Below are positions 43,011 through 53,690 of a stretch of DNA of 64,000 nt, piece by piece. The DNA is taken from positions 28,876 to 92,875 of the forward strand of contig CACRXP010001135.1 in NCBI GenBank assembly GCA_902702965.1, read 5' to 3'. The stretch's first letter is position 1. Each line of letters opens with the position of its first letter. The DNA is from Spirometra erinaceieuropaei (lineage: Eukaryota > Platyhelminthes > Cestoda > Diphyllobothriidea > Diphyllobothriidae). Under the pieces are notes generated by a model that saw nothing but the letters and a program-made list of their open reading frames with translations, was not told the origin of the DNA and did no database searches. Position numbers and translations under genes: made by a program.

Positions 43011-43600
43011 CAAATTGCCTATCAGGACATCGGATAATAGAGGCTTCAGGGACGACCTTAGGTCAACGTTTTACCTTAATTTATGAATTTGGTTTTCAAA
43101 TGGGAACTGAACATTTAGTTACTTTGCTGAGTTTGTCGATATACCTATTTGCTGCCGCGCTCATAGATGCTGTACATCAGGTACATCCACCAATCAAGTT
43201 AAGTCCCTAATCTCGATGTTATTTTGCGAAGAATGAGCGTTTGTCGGAGGAAAACGTTGTCTGTACAGTATACAAACTTCTTCATGTTCGTACGTCACCA
43301 AGACGTTTGCAACCTACTCCGTTGTGTGACGAAAAGGGATGGAAACATCTGTGCAGCAGGTGGCAACGATGAGGAATTTAGGAAGATCCGGGATCTGGTT
43401 TCGCGAGAACGGGTGTCCGGACACACGTATTGAGAAGAATATTAAAAAAGACAAACAAAATCCACCACACTGACGGCAGAAATCAAAGCTGTTTGTCAAA
43501 GCCCCTTTCCAAATGTAAATAGCGAATGAACTTCATATAAGACTCTTTGACCTGACTATTTCACTAACCTTCCCAGCACCAAGATATCGATCATTGTTCT
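43010..43600. other. No gene recognised
   Basis: Likely decayed PLE sequence between two recognisable scraps. A 69-codon frame at 43224-43433 has no family motif. Confidence 0.35.
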
Positions 43601-43639
43601 CGACCAACCCTGTTTTACAATTTGAGGGTAAGGATATGC

Positions 43640-44085
43640 TGCCAGCTCAGACACGCTTCACGTGCAGTTACTGTACTTGCACCTATGGAGAGGGTTGTAT
43701 TGGTCGCGCGAGTAGGCGTTTATTAGGAAGAATAAGGGAACATCTCTCGGTAAAATTAAAATGAAGTATGACATTATCGCGCAAACTATCTATTATTTGT
43801 ATCGTGTAACCCATACCACAGACTTCCATGTGGATTACGAGGTCCCATTGGACTACTCTAAACCAATTATTTAACATATGTTAGCAGCAGAAGGAACTGC
43901 CATCAGGTTACGAAAGTTAGCACTGTGCGTACGGAAGGAGCTAATGCAAGCTCTATGCCTACCGTGGCCAGTTGTCAGTTAACTGCGTCCTACCTTTCCT
44001 CGTCCTCTCAATAATCATTGTTTCCTAACACACTGTCACTTATCCCTAACTCTTGTCGCCATTAAAAGCACTGTCCACTTGCATG
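43640..44085 (+). pseudogene. PLE GIY-YIG nuclease fragment and tail
   Basis: RFTCSYCTCTYGEGCIGRAS, then RRLLGRIREHLS (43655-43765), is the GIY-YIG domain, with Tyr changed to Cys in the second half motif. After stops, a QQKELPSGYES-like stretch and the 3' segment CTACCGTGGCCAG match the fragment at 35045-35345. It ends near AAAAGCACTGTCC (44070). Confidence 0.65.
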
Positions 44086-44099
44086 ACATGATGGGCCGC

Positions 44100-44480
44100 A
44101 GCATATGTTCAGTAGAGAATTTATCAACAGCACACGTATGTTTGACAATGTTAATCTAATCGCGACCCAGGCGACTATGAACACAATGTCCTTTATGCTT
44201 TATTTGCCGTCGCCCTCGACCATCTCCGACCATTCGATGGCAATTTTTCGTTTTCCCGGAGTGTTTGCGATCGACATCATCTAAAGCCTTACGCACGAGG
44301 CCAACGACCAGACACATGATCTTCCATAGTGTCTACTTAATCTCCAAAACTAGAGCTTTCTGCTCCTAAGAAACCAGCGGTTAAGCACAAAACAGAGGCA
44401 TTGATAAATCTTCTTTTTTATTACGAAGCTTAGCATGCATGCATCGGAAGAAACAATGTTTACTTCATCGTTGTCAATAT
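44100..44480. other. No gene recognised
   Basis: Spacer with no coding motif seen. Confidence 0.35.
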
Positions 44481-44559
44481 GGTGGTGACCTATGGAAATC
44501 TGGTCATCGTAATATTATCTGCCCGTACGACAATTAACCGAAAAAAATTGCGACGGGAC

Positions 44560-44784
44560 CGCGGCCCGTCGTTGTACAGCTCATTGTTCTATAAAAGTCG
44601 TTGTGACTCTTTTAAGGCCACAATATGGGCGAAATCAGTATATGTTACACATGATCGTTCCTTCATTATGAATGACGTAGACCTTTATATGCCTTCTATT
44701 GTAGACAAACATTTTATAATGGATATCCTATCGGCGTCACACAATACTTTTAACATGAAGTGCTACGAAAATGCAAACCAATAA
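44560..44784 (+). pseudogene. Secreted-family exon 3 (partial or diverged copy)
   Basis: The frame ends at 44784 and reads LYSSLFYKSRCDSFKATIWA, KSVYVTHDRSFIMNDVDLYM, PSIVDKHF. It aligns with ITTLVFTARRVQARVTVNYL...LRLTDLAFPTI...EHF of P2 exon 3 in spacing and hydrophobic pattern. No clear phase-0 acceptor was found and exon 2 was not located beside it. Confidence 0.45.
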
Positions 44785-44870
44785 GCATCCTCCACACAGA
44801 TCGAAGCAAACACATTTTCTTAAAAACCATTTGAAACATTTATTGAAGCCAAACACGTTTTTGAAAAGCA

Positions 44871-45540
44871 TTACATCGAAATCTCCAAGGGCAGATTTGT
44901 TAGCAACTCCCGAATGTAAGTCTTATAAATGAACAGTAGTTGCTTTATGCGTTTACGGATGGTTAGCAAATAAATCCCTACGTATATGACTTTGCCATTG
45001 TTGAAAAATATAACGACACTAAGCGCGCAACACTTTGAGAAACATTCCGAAAGGGCTTTAAGTGCACAAAATTGTACGCTCACATGAACAAATCTGAGGC
45101 CAAAGATCGTGTGCAACATCAAAACTGAATAACTGTTTGTCAGACGTCTTCAAATATTTGTAGTCATATCCTCCTAAATTTTTATTCTCCTGATTTAAAA
45201 AGAAAATTGTGGTCAGCATAATTTTCTGTGACTTATTTCGACTATGGGATATCTATCTGAGCAATAGCTATTCTTCAACCACAGCTTCAGGTAGGACTTA
45301 CTTTATATTTAGGAAATCGTATCTCGCGATTGCAATCCAGCATGAATTCAGTTAGTACTTCCCAAACCCTGCGACATTCTAAAACCCTATATCTGTCGGG
45401 CGTCTGCTTTTTTAAACGGTTCTCACATTTTCATGGAGTACGTCTTTACTTGCCAATAGGACATGAGCACCGTTTATTTACCACCTGGCCAAGTAGATGC
45501 AGTATCTTGCCTTTGTATGCTTGAATGTTAAGACCGCTAT
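44871..45540 (-). pseudogene. Secreted-family copy, exons 2 and 3 (decayed)
   Basis: Minus strand. The first part, 45540-45304, reads KGKILHLLGQVVNKRCSCPI, then a stop, and ends in another frame with ECRRVWEVLTEF...FPKYK before a consensus donor GTAAGT, resembling the end of exon 2. The second part, about 45045-44871, reads LSVVIFFNNGKVIYVGIYLL, TIRKRIKQL, similar to exon 3. A TTTCTCAAAG acceptor-like site precedes it near 45045, recalling TTTCAAAG in the complete genes. Confidence 0.45.
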
Positions 45541-45549
45541 TTCCGCTCA

Positions 45550-46780
45550 ATGCACCACACCACGGTCTCATATCGATCGCTGGCCGCATTATACAACTAG
45601 ACATTATAGACAGTCTGACTCCACCATGTTGTCTAAAGTCGTTTACAGTTAGCATACAAATAGTCGTTGATTAGAAGAAAGGGCATATTTTTCAGCAACA
45701 GAAGCCTACTATGTTCGTTAATAGTTTACAGTCTGAAAAACCCGTTTGCGTATTTATTTGAACACATCGCAAGTACATGACTTGAACTGTCACACGACAC
45801 GTGAGGAGAAAACATGCATGACGGTTTTCGGGCGTCTTAAACATTGCACATTTGCCCGTTTACCCAGCCTCTTCAAGCACATGCTATTTTCTTTTATAGG
45901 TTATGTGTCAATGTTGATCTGTAAAGTAAGTTATTTATCAATTCAAGCAAATAATTTTTTAATCAGCTCGATAATTCCCACTACTAGTCTTCGCTTGCGC
46001 ATCCGAGCGTGTTTTACTTTGATCAGAGATTTATCTATGTTCAACAGTTTTATTAAACAGATCATTCCGCCATCCGCGGAGTTCAGTTTTGCCCAACTCA
46101 GGTCATTTTAAGATAACCACACGTTTGCAGATTGTTAGAAGTTAAATTAGCATACAATTGTAATTTTGTGTCTCAAAATGCAGACGTAACTCATACAACA
46201 AGCGCATCGTTTAAATAGGTTATACATAAATTGCCGTTTAAAAAATAATGCTTCAATGCTTTTCTGAAACTTGACATTATTCAAAATAAAGAAAAAAGTA
46301 CAAATTAATTGTTCTGAAATAAAACCTCTTTTTATACACAAAATAGTATGCTTACAGTATTATCTGCCAATTCTATTTAAAATTTTAGTCACTGACCCGC
46401 CAGAAAACACGTGACCCTATGAATGTATTTGTCACTACGACGTTCGTCAGCGAAATTAGGCAAAGAAAAGGCTTCTATCAATGCAGCCCCCAATAATGTT
46501 TTTTAGTAAATTTAACTTCCCAAACCTAGCTGGGAAATATATGCTCGCGTTCTCAGTTTATTCGATCACTGTTTAAACTGAGATTCTATCCCTGCCAGCG
46601 ATTAGAAGGAAGGTTTATATTAGCCACAAAATACTGAAAAGATAACATACCAGGGCGTAAAGCTCAGAGGAATGCTATCCGGCCTAGATGCGTATTTTGT
46701 TTAATCGATATAGAATGCATTTATACACTAATAATATTTGCAATTTGTCACCTGGGATTTAACTGTAAGTACAACAACGA
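45550..46780. other. No gene recognised; one consensus intron-like segment
   Basis: At 45915-45966 a consensus donor (GTAAGT) and acceptor (TTTTTTAATCAG) enclose about 45 bases. A short hydrophobic frame (MLFSFIGYVSMLICK) lies before them. Joining them does not give a long frame, so I do not call a gene. Confidence 0.35.
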
Positions 46781-46786
46781 AGGTTG

Positions 46787-47029
46787 CTACTTTGACTTCC
46801 GGTGGAACATGAATATGTGAACTGTGTGTACTGCCAAATACGCAAAGGGATTTTGACCGCTAAAATGACTTTTCGAGATATCCAAATACATCATTTTGAA
46901 AATCCGCGGAAATGCGTGGGTCATGCGCAGGGCATGAAGGCCAGTCATTTGATCACCGAAATGTAACCTCGCCGACGATCTATGTTGAAACGTAAAAGAT
47001 GGGTTCCGTAAGAACACCTGTCTTGTTTG
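46787..47029 (-). pseudogene. Secreted-family exon 3 (80 codons, open)
   Basis: After acceptor TTTTTACCAG (phase 0) the frame reads QTRQVFLRNPSFTFQHRSSA, RLHFGDQ, then LRMTHAFPRIFKMMYLDISK, SHFSGQNPFAYL, to a stop at 46787. It aligns with FTARRVQARVTV, LRLTDLAFPTISQIARYEIN, EHFNESKRFWGY of P2. It is a clean open exon, shorter than the 104 codons of the complete genes. A matching exon 2 could be 49169-48935, with a PLE scrap in the long intron between. It may be part of a live gene. Confidence 0.5.
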
Positions 47030-47104
47030 CTGGTAAAAACCATACTGCATTTTGGGCCTGTGAGTTAAGCTGACAGACATAGGTGGTCTTACTAATTTTA
47101 AATC

Positions 47105-47420
47105 TCAAATTGTGGGTACGCTACGGTGATGACACCTTTGTCATCGTCAAAAGGGATTAGCTGGAAACGATAAACAACTTTATCAAGTGAATACTACCGG
47201 GAATCCTCTTCACGCTCGAAATAGAAGTTGACCTGTAACTCCTATGTCATGATGTTCTCGCACGGCTTCCTTACACTTAAATGTGTAAGAAGTCGTTGAA
47301 AGGCATCTGAGGTAGCACCGAATACAAGTGGCCCACAAACCGACGTCTACGCTACACAACATGTTTGTACAGGCTAAGCATGGGGTTGGCTTTTTGGATA
47401 GAAAAATAGGTAATCTATAA
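47105..47420 (+). pseudogene. PLE reverse transcriptase fragment
   Basis: RVRYGDDTFVIVKRD (47107-47150) is the PLE catalytic block with Gly for Val. ILPGILFTLEIEVD follows, and a decayed post-RT segment runs to about 47420. Confidence 0.55.
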
Positions 47421-47424
47421 GATT

Positions 47425-48430
47425 CCATCTGACACTGGTTTGTCTATGGTGTTTAACCCTCAGGACATTTGGCATTTTGATCGAACTATTTGTTCCAGAT
47501 GGCCGCTTTGAGTATTTGTGCAAACCAAATTCCGTGCTACATGAAACGACCGCTGACAGCTTTGGAGTTGAACCTGACCTAGGATAGTGTTCAACTAACA
47601 CTGAGTCCTGAATACGTTTATATCTTATGTCGTTTGCGCATAAGCCAGTTGGCGAATAATAGCTGGCAAGTGCAACATTTGAGCACATGTCAAACGAGTC
47701 AGACTTAGTACATTCGACGTCCTGCCGCTCTGAATTTTCCCTAGAAGATCAATTGAGCCTTCCTGACTAATTACGTTACTTAAAATTGCACCTTGGTAGC
47801 CGCGCCGTATCGTGTTGCTTGCCTTTACAACTACGGTTCTGTACCTCCAGAAAAAATGTGACGGATTATTTTGTTGTTAACTAACACCCCATCATCCTCC
47901 TCCACAATCGTGAATGTGTTGCCAAGGAATTTATCATTGGGGTCTTCTGTGTGTGACAAGGTATAATATTATTTTAAAAATTAAAAAGCGTCTTTTATAT
48001 TCCGTTTATTTGTCCGTTTCGCAAAAGCCCGGAAATCATGCACGGCATTTAAAACGACCATCCAGAAAGGCATTCCTGCAAGCTAATTTGTCATTTAAAT
48101 TTACACGTTTTGCGCTCGTTGGTTATTGAATGGACATTTGTTATTGGTTGCGAAACAAGCCTTAAGGTCACTTCTACCGATTTTGTCATAGAAAATACGA
48201 ATGCCTGATGTTTCTTGGGATTTTCGCACTATTTACGCATTATGTTTGCGCGGAGACATGTTTATTCTCGTGGAATAAAAAGTGCGTCCACATAAAACCG
48301 TAAAAGTTTCACGAAACCGTAAATCTAAACTGTGTATACATTTAGTTTTGTTCAAATATAGTCCACATACACATATTTTACTATGACGCGCTTTGTGATG
48401 TGTTAGCTTTTGTAAGTTCTTTTTTGCGTT
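47425..48430. other. No gene recognised
   Basis: A hydrophobic start MFLGIFALFTHYVCAETC near 48209 could be a signal exon for the exon at 48440, but it has no consensus donor at the expected place. Confidence 0.35.
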
Positions 48431-48439
48431 TTAGTGTAG

Positions 48440-48690
48440 CGTCAAAATGCCCGAAGACTGGAGCCACGTTATTCATTGATGACATCATTGAACATTTACT
48501 TAGAAACGTCTTACATGCGGAAACAATGTTTTTGATGCCTAATTACGGTCTATTTAGGATACAGCTGCATTATGAGCGAAGCAAACGCCAAATTAAATGC
48601 CATTTCCTAACTGATATTGTTGAAGCCAGATACGTACAATATGTCTGCTTTGTTGACTTTTCGAAAGTCCAAATCCATTTGCGGATGAAG
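48440..48690 (+). CDS. Secreted-family exon 2, intact (member P3, partial gene)
   Basis: Two bases plus 83 codons, between an acceptor ending GTGTAG and donor AAG/GTACTG, with phases 1 and 0 as in both complete genes. It reads SKCPKTGATLFIDDIIEHLL, then RIQLHYERSKRQIKCHF and FVDFSKVQIHLRMK with the terminal Lys. The Cys-Pro-Lys-x-Gly start, the amphipathic helix and the internal Cys line up with P2. Exon 1 was not found with confidence. After a good acceptor at 48824 the frame hits a stop within 12 codons, so the last exon is either lost or elsewhere. The conserved splice phases make this exon the best evidence outside P1 and P2. Confidence 0.6.
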
Positions 48691-48740
48691 GTACTGTTAT
48701 GTTTGCAATCTGTTTTTTGTCCATACCACGCAGCCCGCCT

Positions 48741-48856
48741 TATATAAACGGTATTCGAAACGATATGGAAAAAACCTTTCCCAGTTAGTGGATTGGATGA
48801 CTGTTATTTTTGCTCTGATTTCAGTTCTACGGAACTCTGCATTTTAAGCGCAAACT
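48741..48856 (+). pseudogene. Possible promoter and signal exon of the 49.5 kb copy
   Basis: TATATAA (48741-48747), then an ATG at 48797 followed by the hydrophobic MTVIFALISVLRNSAF, a stop, and a donor-like GTAAGC near 48857. The length (60 bases) and TATA spacing (49 bases) are close to those of the family's first exon. Speculative. Confidence 0.3.
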
Positions 48857-48934
48857 GTAAGCATGAAATGCGTTTGGGGAATACACGGCGATTTAGTTTG
48901 AAGTTGCCATTGTGACCCCAAAACTCCGCTTTAC

Positions 48935-49169
48935 CTGTACTGAAGCCGAACGCTATTTTCCAATGCTTGAAATCATGTTTAAACATTACACACATACACA
49001 TGAATTGATGGACAGTCACCGCGCGTCCACCTACTTTATAACAAGAGCATAGAATTCGCATATTCAATTGCTTCGGAGAGCACATTTTGGAAGTGGGAAA
49101 AACCGAAAGAAATCTTTGAAAAATAGGTACACATTCAAAGAAAATAGCGTCCATGTCAAGCATGTACAT
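48935..49169 (-). pseudogene. Secreted-family exon 2 (diverged copy)
   Basis: Minus strand: DAIFFECVPIFQRFLSVFPT, SKMCSPKQLNMRILCSC. This matches ILMYKFVKSSLEKLFP and KVSPIQRVKFRM of P1 exon 2 (the helix and then Ser-Pro-x-x-x-hydrophobic-x-x-Arg). The donor CAG/GTAAAG is excellent but in phase 1, unlike the others. The Cys-Pro start appears only in another frame (PCTC). Confidence 0.45.
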
Positions 49170-49553
49170 GGAGAAGCTTTACCTGGCACAACCAAATGGA
49201 GTCCTGATATGGCCGTCGTAACCACTACATGCATTTACGAGTAGCTTTTTTTCATTTTGGAGATCCGTCCTTTTTGGCAGCATTCAAGGGGTCCTCGGCA
49301 TTGTAGATATGCTCGATGGCACATCTCGCAGCGAGGTTTCGAGCGTGGAGTCGAGGGAAGTTCACATGCAGCAAAAACACATTTTACCTGCCTCAATTCG
49401 GACAGGCACATTTTATTGACAAAGGCCTGAGCTACATGGACTGACCGATCTCGCTAAGTGTTTGTTAAAATACTAAAATACGCTTTTGAATAGGAAGGAT
49501 TACTTTGGTGCGGTTGAAATATTGATTATCTTGCTACATACCAAAACGAAAAC

Positions 49554-50034
49554 ATGTTTTTCGATCGATCGATAGAACGGCTGATATGCCTGCATTTGAG
49601 TTCTATTGTGGGACATAGAGGAAATTCGTTTTACTCCGCAAGTCTCTGTGTGCATAGAAGAAAGACGCACACAACATCGTTCGTTAGCCGAACACTGACA
49701 TATGCCGCGTCCGATTACGACGTTCTCTGTGTATGTTCTAATACATGTACGTCCTTCTTAATTAAAGGCGAAAGACGATTCTGGGCATACACTTTTGACG
49801 ACCACCAGCACATCCTCTACCATAACTATGGACATACCCTACTGGAATGTGCATACAGGCGAGCCAAATACAGTTCGACTATCGAAATTCGTGCCAAATA
49901 ATATACCAAAACCCAGCATATATTTTTCGCCCGGAGGACCTTCTCGTGGGCTAAAGACACTCCTTTTAGAGAATTTTGAAAAGATTTTGATACAGGCCTT
50001 CACGATGTCCAATGACGCATCTTGTATAATTTGA
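49554..50034 (+). pseudogene. Secreted-family copy, exons 2 and 3 with a 37-base intron
   Basis: Exon 2 part: FFDRSIERLICLHLSSIVGH to DYDVLC, ending at donor TGT/GTATGT (49730) in phase 0. The intron 49731-49767 is 37 bases and ends AATTAAAG. Exon 3 (49768-50034, 88 codons) reads SSTITMDIPYWNVHTGEPNT, VRLSKFVPNNIPKPS and is open to a stop. GEPNTVRLSKF corresponds to SQPKTLRLTDL of P2. The start of exon 2 lacks an AG acceptor in frame and lacks Cys-Pro, so the copy may be dead or have another first exon. Confidence 0.5.
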
Positions 50035-50094
50035 ATTTATTCCGTTACTTTTGGTTTGTGCCGTGGTTACTTAAACACACATAGTGGGACGAAC

Positions 50095-50330
50095 CTTCAA
50101 ATGACTGTAACAACAAATGCACAAAGTGTAAAAAATAAATTCGTATTCATCATCTATGTTTGTGACATTTTTTTTGATTGCGATATGCAATGAGTTGCCC
50201 TCCTGCTGGTTCTGTGCTACATCATTCCACCCAATAAATTCTACGGCACTGTGAAATGCAGAATCTTCTTTTAAATGGGTCTGGTATTCCCCAAAAAATT
50301 TGCCTTTACGATCCTTTGATGGAGCTGTGG
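50095..50330 (-). CDS. Secreted-family exon 2, intact (partial gene)
   Basis: Minus strand. Acceptor GCTTTTTTACAG, two bases, then 78 codons to AAG before GTTCGT: phases 1 and 0 and terminal Lys, as in P1 and P2. It reads TAPSKDRKGKFFGEYQTHLK, then NSLHIAIKKNV and YTLCICCYSHLK. The Cys of the Cys-Pro start is replaced by Ala, but Pro-Ser-Lys-x-x-x-Gly keeps the spacing of CPKTGAT. Partner exons were not found: no convincing exon 1 up to 53 kb and no exon 3 directly downstream. Confidence 0.5.
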
Positions 50331-50905
50331 CTGTAAAAAAGCATTTTGTATCACGACAACTAGTCATCAATGTGTCCGTATAAATTATTTTCGGCCCCAA
50401 ATAAGGCAGTATTGTTGACGGACATATTTAAAGAAAGTATTAGCATCTAGAATCCAATATATTCGCCTTCACAGATGATCTTGTGTTTAACATTAACCAG
50501 CTGTCTCAATTCCATGTGCGTTTGAATCCATCAAAACAATAAAAAACGCTTAGCAAGCAACGTCAGTAGCATAACGCAGAATCAGTAGTCGACACGACAA
50601 GGAATATCTTCTGATGGTATGTGGCAGCACAACGACATGACGATGAGTAGAACATAGTACTTGCAGTAAGCATCAGTCGTATGTTGAATACTCGTGACTT
50701 TCTTTTGCACAACTGGGATGTCTGCAATGAGCTTAGCTTATGACTGGAATGTAATCTAGCCTGGCTCAGTCTAACACCCATGATTCGCATATCCGCTAGC
50801 CTTGTAATGCGAGATATCAATCCGATTGCCCAACTCACTTTCATAACACGATCTTTAGTCGGATGCGCATAACCACTCGCTAACTAATGTTCGATTCTAT
50901 CCGAA

Positions 50906-51112
50906 ATGTTTTACTGTAGTCAAAATTACAAACGAATCAATAACGGATTAGTAAAGCCACCCGCAACCAAGTGGGCTCTCGTTCGACAAACTGGTGCATT
51001 CGCGTGCACATTTGACTTGATTAACGAAATGGTGCACTGGAGTGATTGTTTCGTTAAATTCGAGTCACGACGAATATTCATTCTTGATTATGTAATTGTG
51101 TCAATTGAGGTT
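50906..51112 (+). pseudogene. Secreted-family exon 2, second half
   Basis: The frame reads ACTFDLINEMVHWSDCFVKF, ESRRIFILDYVIVSIE and ends at GAG/GTTAAC in phase 0. It parallels KCHFLTDIVEARYVQYVCFV of the 48.4 kb exon. The start of the exon is not recognisable. Confidence 0.4.
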
Positions 51113-51119
51113 AACACCT

Positions 51120-52235
51120 GAAAGTCTGCAAATTTTCCGACAGTAATACCGCCATGAGGAAAATTTGTTTTAATCTAATTCAGCAAACTGGCTTACCTGT
51201 AAGTTCAAGAATTGGTTCTCGCAATTAATTTTGAATTTAATCTCATTATCAAAGTGCCCAAAACCTTCTTGACGGCATCCGCACCCTTAGTCCAGCAAGA
51301 CTTAAGAATATCGTAGAACTAGAAAAAAATATTGTGGATTTTAATAGTACGCCGATGTGTGGATAGAACCAGATGTCTTTAATTCGGTATCAAAGCCGAT
51401 TAACATAGCTTTCGTTCCTACGCGGGTTCCAGTCAATTCATATGTCTCGAACACGCCTGACATCATATCAGATCCAGTCGAGATTATGATCAAGAACGTA
51501 TTTACTTTGTAAATGTGACTATTTTATTCTTAGTTATTTTCGATCACTTTGTAAATCCAAATCTATGTCTTAGAAGACATGCATAAACCTATTCATTCTC
51601 GTGTTCTTTTGGTAGGAAAGTACGTCGTCTTCAAATTTTACACTTAACGGATGGGTATGATTCGGTTTAAAAATATTTCTTATTTTGTAAGACCGTGAAA
51701 TGCCCGTTGAAAAAACCTAGTGTATCTGCATTTACTGGAGTTGCATTTAAAGTTCTCAATTAGGTTCAATTCTATTGCGGGCCAGATTAAAGCATTCAGT
51801 GCGAGCGCACATCCCTGGGTACGCAGAATCTTACAACAAGCAATTCTGTGGCATCCGCAAGCTTACTACAATCCTCTTCCTCCAACAAAACAAAGGAGTT
51901 ACTCAGTGTAACTGAGCAGTCACCTGAAAGGCAACGTCTACCAAAAAAGTAGGTCTGGGAAATAGAAGGAATTTAGCAGTTTTGTTTCCCTGTTTTTGGC
52001 ACAAAAGGCTAAGAGCTACTCGTCGGACAGTATCAACGAGAAATGTTGGAAGGTACAGCACCAACACCACGAGAATGTGTATCCTGACACATTAATCTCG
52101 AATTATATTTAAGATATATCTGCAAAAATGATTACGATGAGAGAGTAAGAGAACAATGCCTTAGTAATCGTCCATTTATAATACAACATAGCGAGAAGAC
52201 TCCTGAGAAGGTGTCTTAATCACTGATAGAAGTGA
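51120..52235. other. No gene recognised
   Basis: AT-rich. A TGCCCAAAACC at 51259 after ATTATCAAAG recalls an exon 2 start, but the frame closes after five codons. Confidence 0.4.
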
Positions 52236-52239
52236 ACAG

Positions 52240-52620
52240 GCCAGCTCCAGGAGGCAGTTCAGAAGAAAAAGATGTGATGACTGGAAGAAGAAATTTATAC
52301 GCCTGACGTTTCGGATTCTCACTCGAACCCATTGTCAGAGACAGTCGGAGATATGGGTAATGGTGGCGCAAGCATGGCAGTATTTATAGCAAGAGACTGC
52401 CGTTGGACCATTTGCGTACTGTAAAAAACAGCTCTTGCAATCACCGCTGGGATCGTCGTTGATGCGGTAACGGCCTGTAAGTCCGCGTCCGAGTCGTTGA
52501 CTGCCGCGATTTCGTCATCCGTGATAGATGCTGGTGTGTCGATTGCTCGGCAATTTGGCTCACTGTCAGTGGGATAATTGCTCGTCCCCAACCTCCCGCG
52601 GATGTTTGAGGTCAATCAGC
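52240..52620 (-). mobile_element. PLE C-terminal tail and 3' end
   Basis: Minus-strand frame with TPASITDDEIAAVNDSDADL, QAVTASTTIP and ISPTVSDNGFE. This is the same polar tail type as at 16.8-17.0 kb (RDEIVTINETNVGHQTITTP). It runs into a hammerhead-like fold at 52301-52342 and a short 3' end to about 52240. Confidence 0.7.
52301..52342 (-). ncRNA. Hammerhead-ribozyme-like motif in PLE 3' tail
   Basis: On the minus strand the order is GTCT (52342-52339), CTGACAA (core CUGANGA with one change), then helix II GGGTTC / GAATCC with loop GAGTGA. GAAAC (52312-52308), GTC as cleavage triplet and AGGC follow; AGGC pairs with GTCT. Helix III is minimal. Confidence 0.6.
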
Positions 52621-52629
52621 GCTGCACCG

Positions 52630-53690
52630 TCTCTGATTAGCTGACGACCACTGGACAGAGCGGAAGGTGTACACACGCGCCAAGGCTGAATAACTTCGAC
52701 GGCCAACACAATCAACTGAATTTGAATGTAGACGCCGCTCGCAGAGACTGCTTACAACGACTCTTTTACGCTGTTAATCGCCAGTAAACGTGGTCTTACC
52801 TGATCAGTCTTCCTTGACTTTGAATTTGTGAACCTTTGTCTTGTTGAACGTACTGTCGCCACAGGTCCAGAGTTGAGCACCCAGTAACTACCTTTTAATC
52901 CTCACTGATTTATGAATCTGACACCCACTTCCATAGTTATTCAGCTGGTTTTTCCTAGCGAGATTTAGAACTGTTTTAAACTTTTCGTACACTAACAAAT
53001 CGAGTTTTTTGGTTCGGGTAAAAGCTATTTTGGCAAATAAACGTTGAAGGCCATTTAAGTAGCTGTCTGTAGGCCGTGGAGCGTGTGCTGATGCATAAAA
53101 TTGCAAATCTATTTGAGCATATAATAATGGCAGTAATGGCTCAACAGCGGAGAAACAATAATATGGAGATCGACAGAGCATTAATTGAAGAAGAAGACAC
53201 GATCGCCTTCTTCTTCAAGACTGCTTCCTGGGACTCGTCTTTTCGCTTCTATTGAAAAGAACATTAATTGGAAAGTAAGACGAATGTTTCCAGCAGGTTA
53301 AGATCGGTTGCTTGATGGTCGGGCATTCATTCGAGGTGATGTTCAATGAAATGTCCAGCTGGATACCGTATCTGCATGATTTCGTCATTTTACACAAAAT
53401 ACAGCTTACAGTTCGACGTACTACTCCACCCATAATACTCCCAATTATCACAATTTCCCTATAACACGATCCGCACTATGCCGACGGCTTATTGTTTTCG
53501 TTCACCCTACTGTTGCCGATCATGATAAAAAAGTACTCTCCGAATTATAATGCTTTACTGCGCAGTCCTGTTGGCCAATTCATCGACGTCAATAAGAATC
53601 TTTCACATTTTATTTACGTTCTATAAAGAATATTCAGCTAATTATTAAGTCTGAACACTCGTAAATCAGCGTCGTCTAACTGCAAGCAAA
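52630..53690. other. No gene recognised
   Basis: Minus-strand frames of 97 codons (53181-52888) and 78 codons (53451-53215) have no motif I can name. Confidence 0.35.

Noticed and set aside
45875..46111. Short gene with signal-like MLFSFIGYVSMLICK and a consensus 45-base intron
   Set aside because: Splicing at the consensus sites gives a frame that closes after about six codons.
48209..48290. First exon for the 48.4 kb family exon (MFLGIFALFTHYVCAETC)
   Set aside because: Hydrophobic start is right, but there is no GTRAGT donor in phase 1 and no TATA box at the family spacing.
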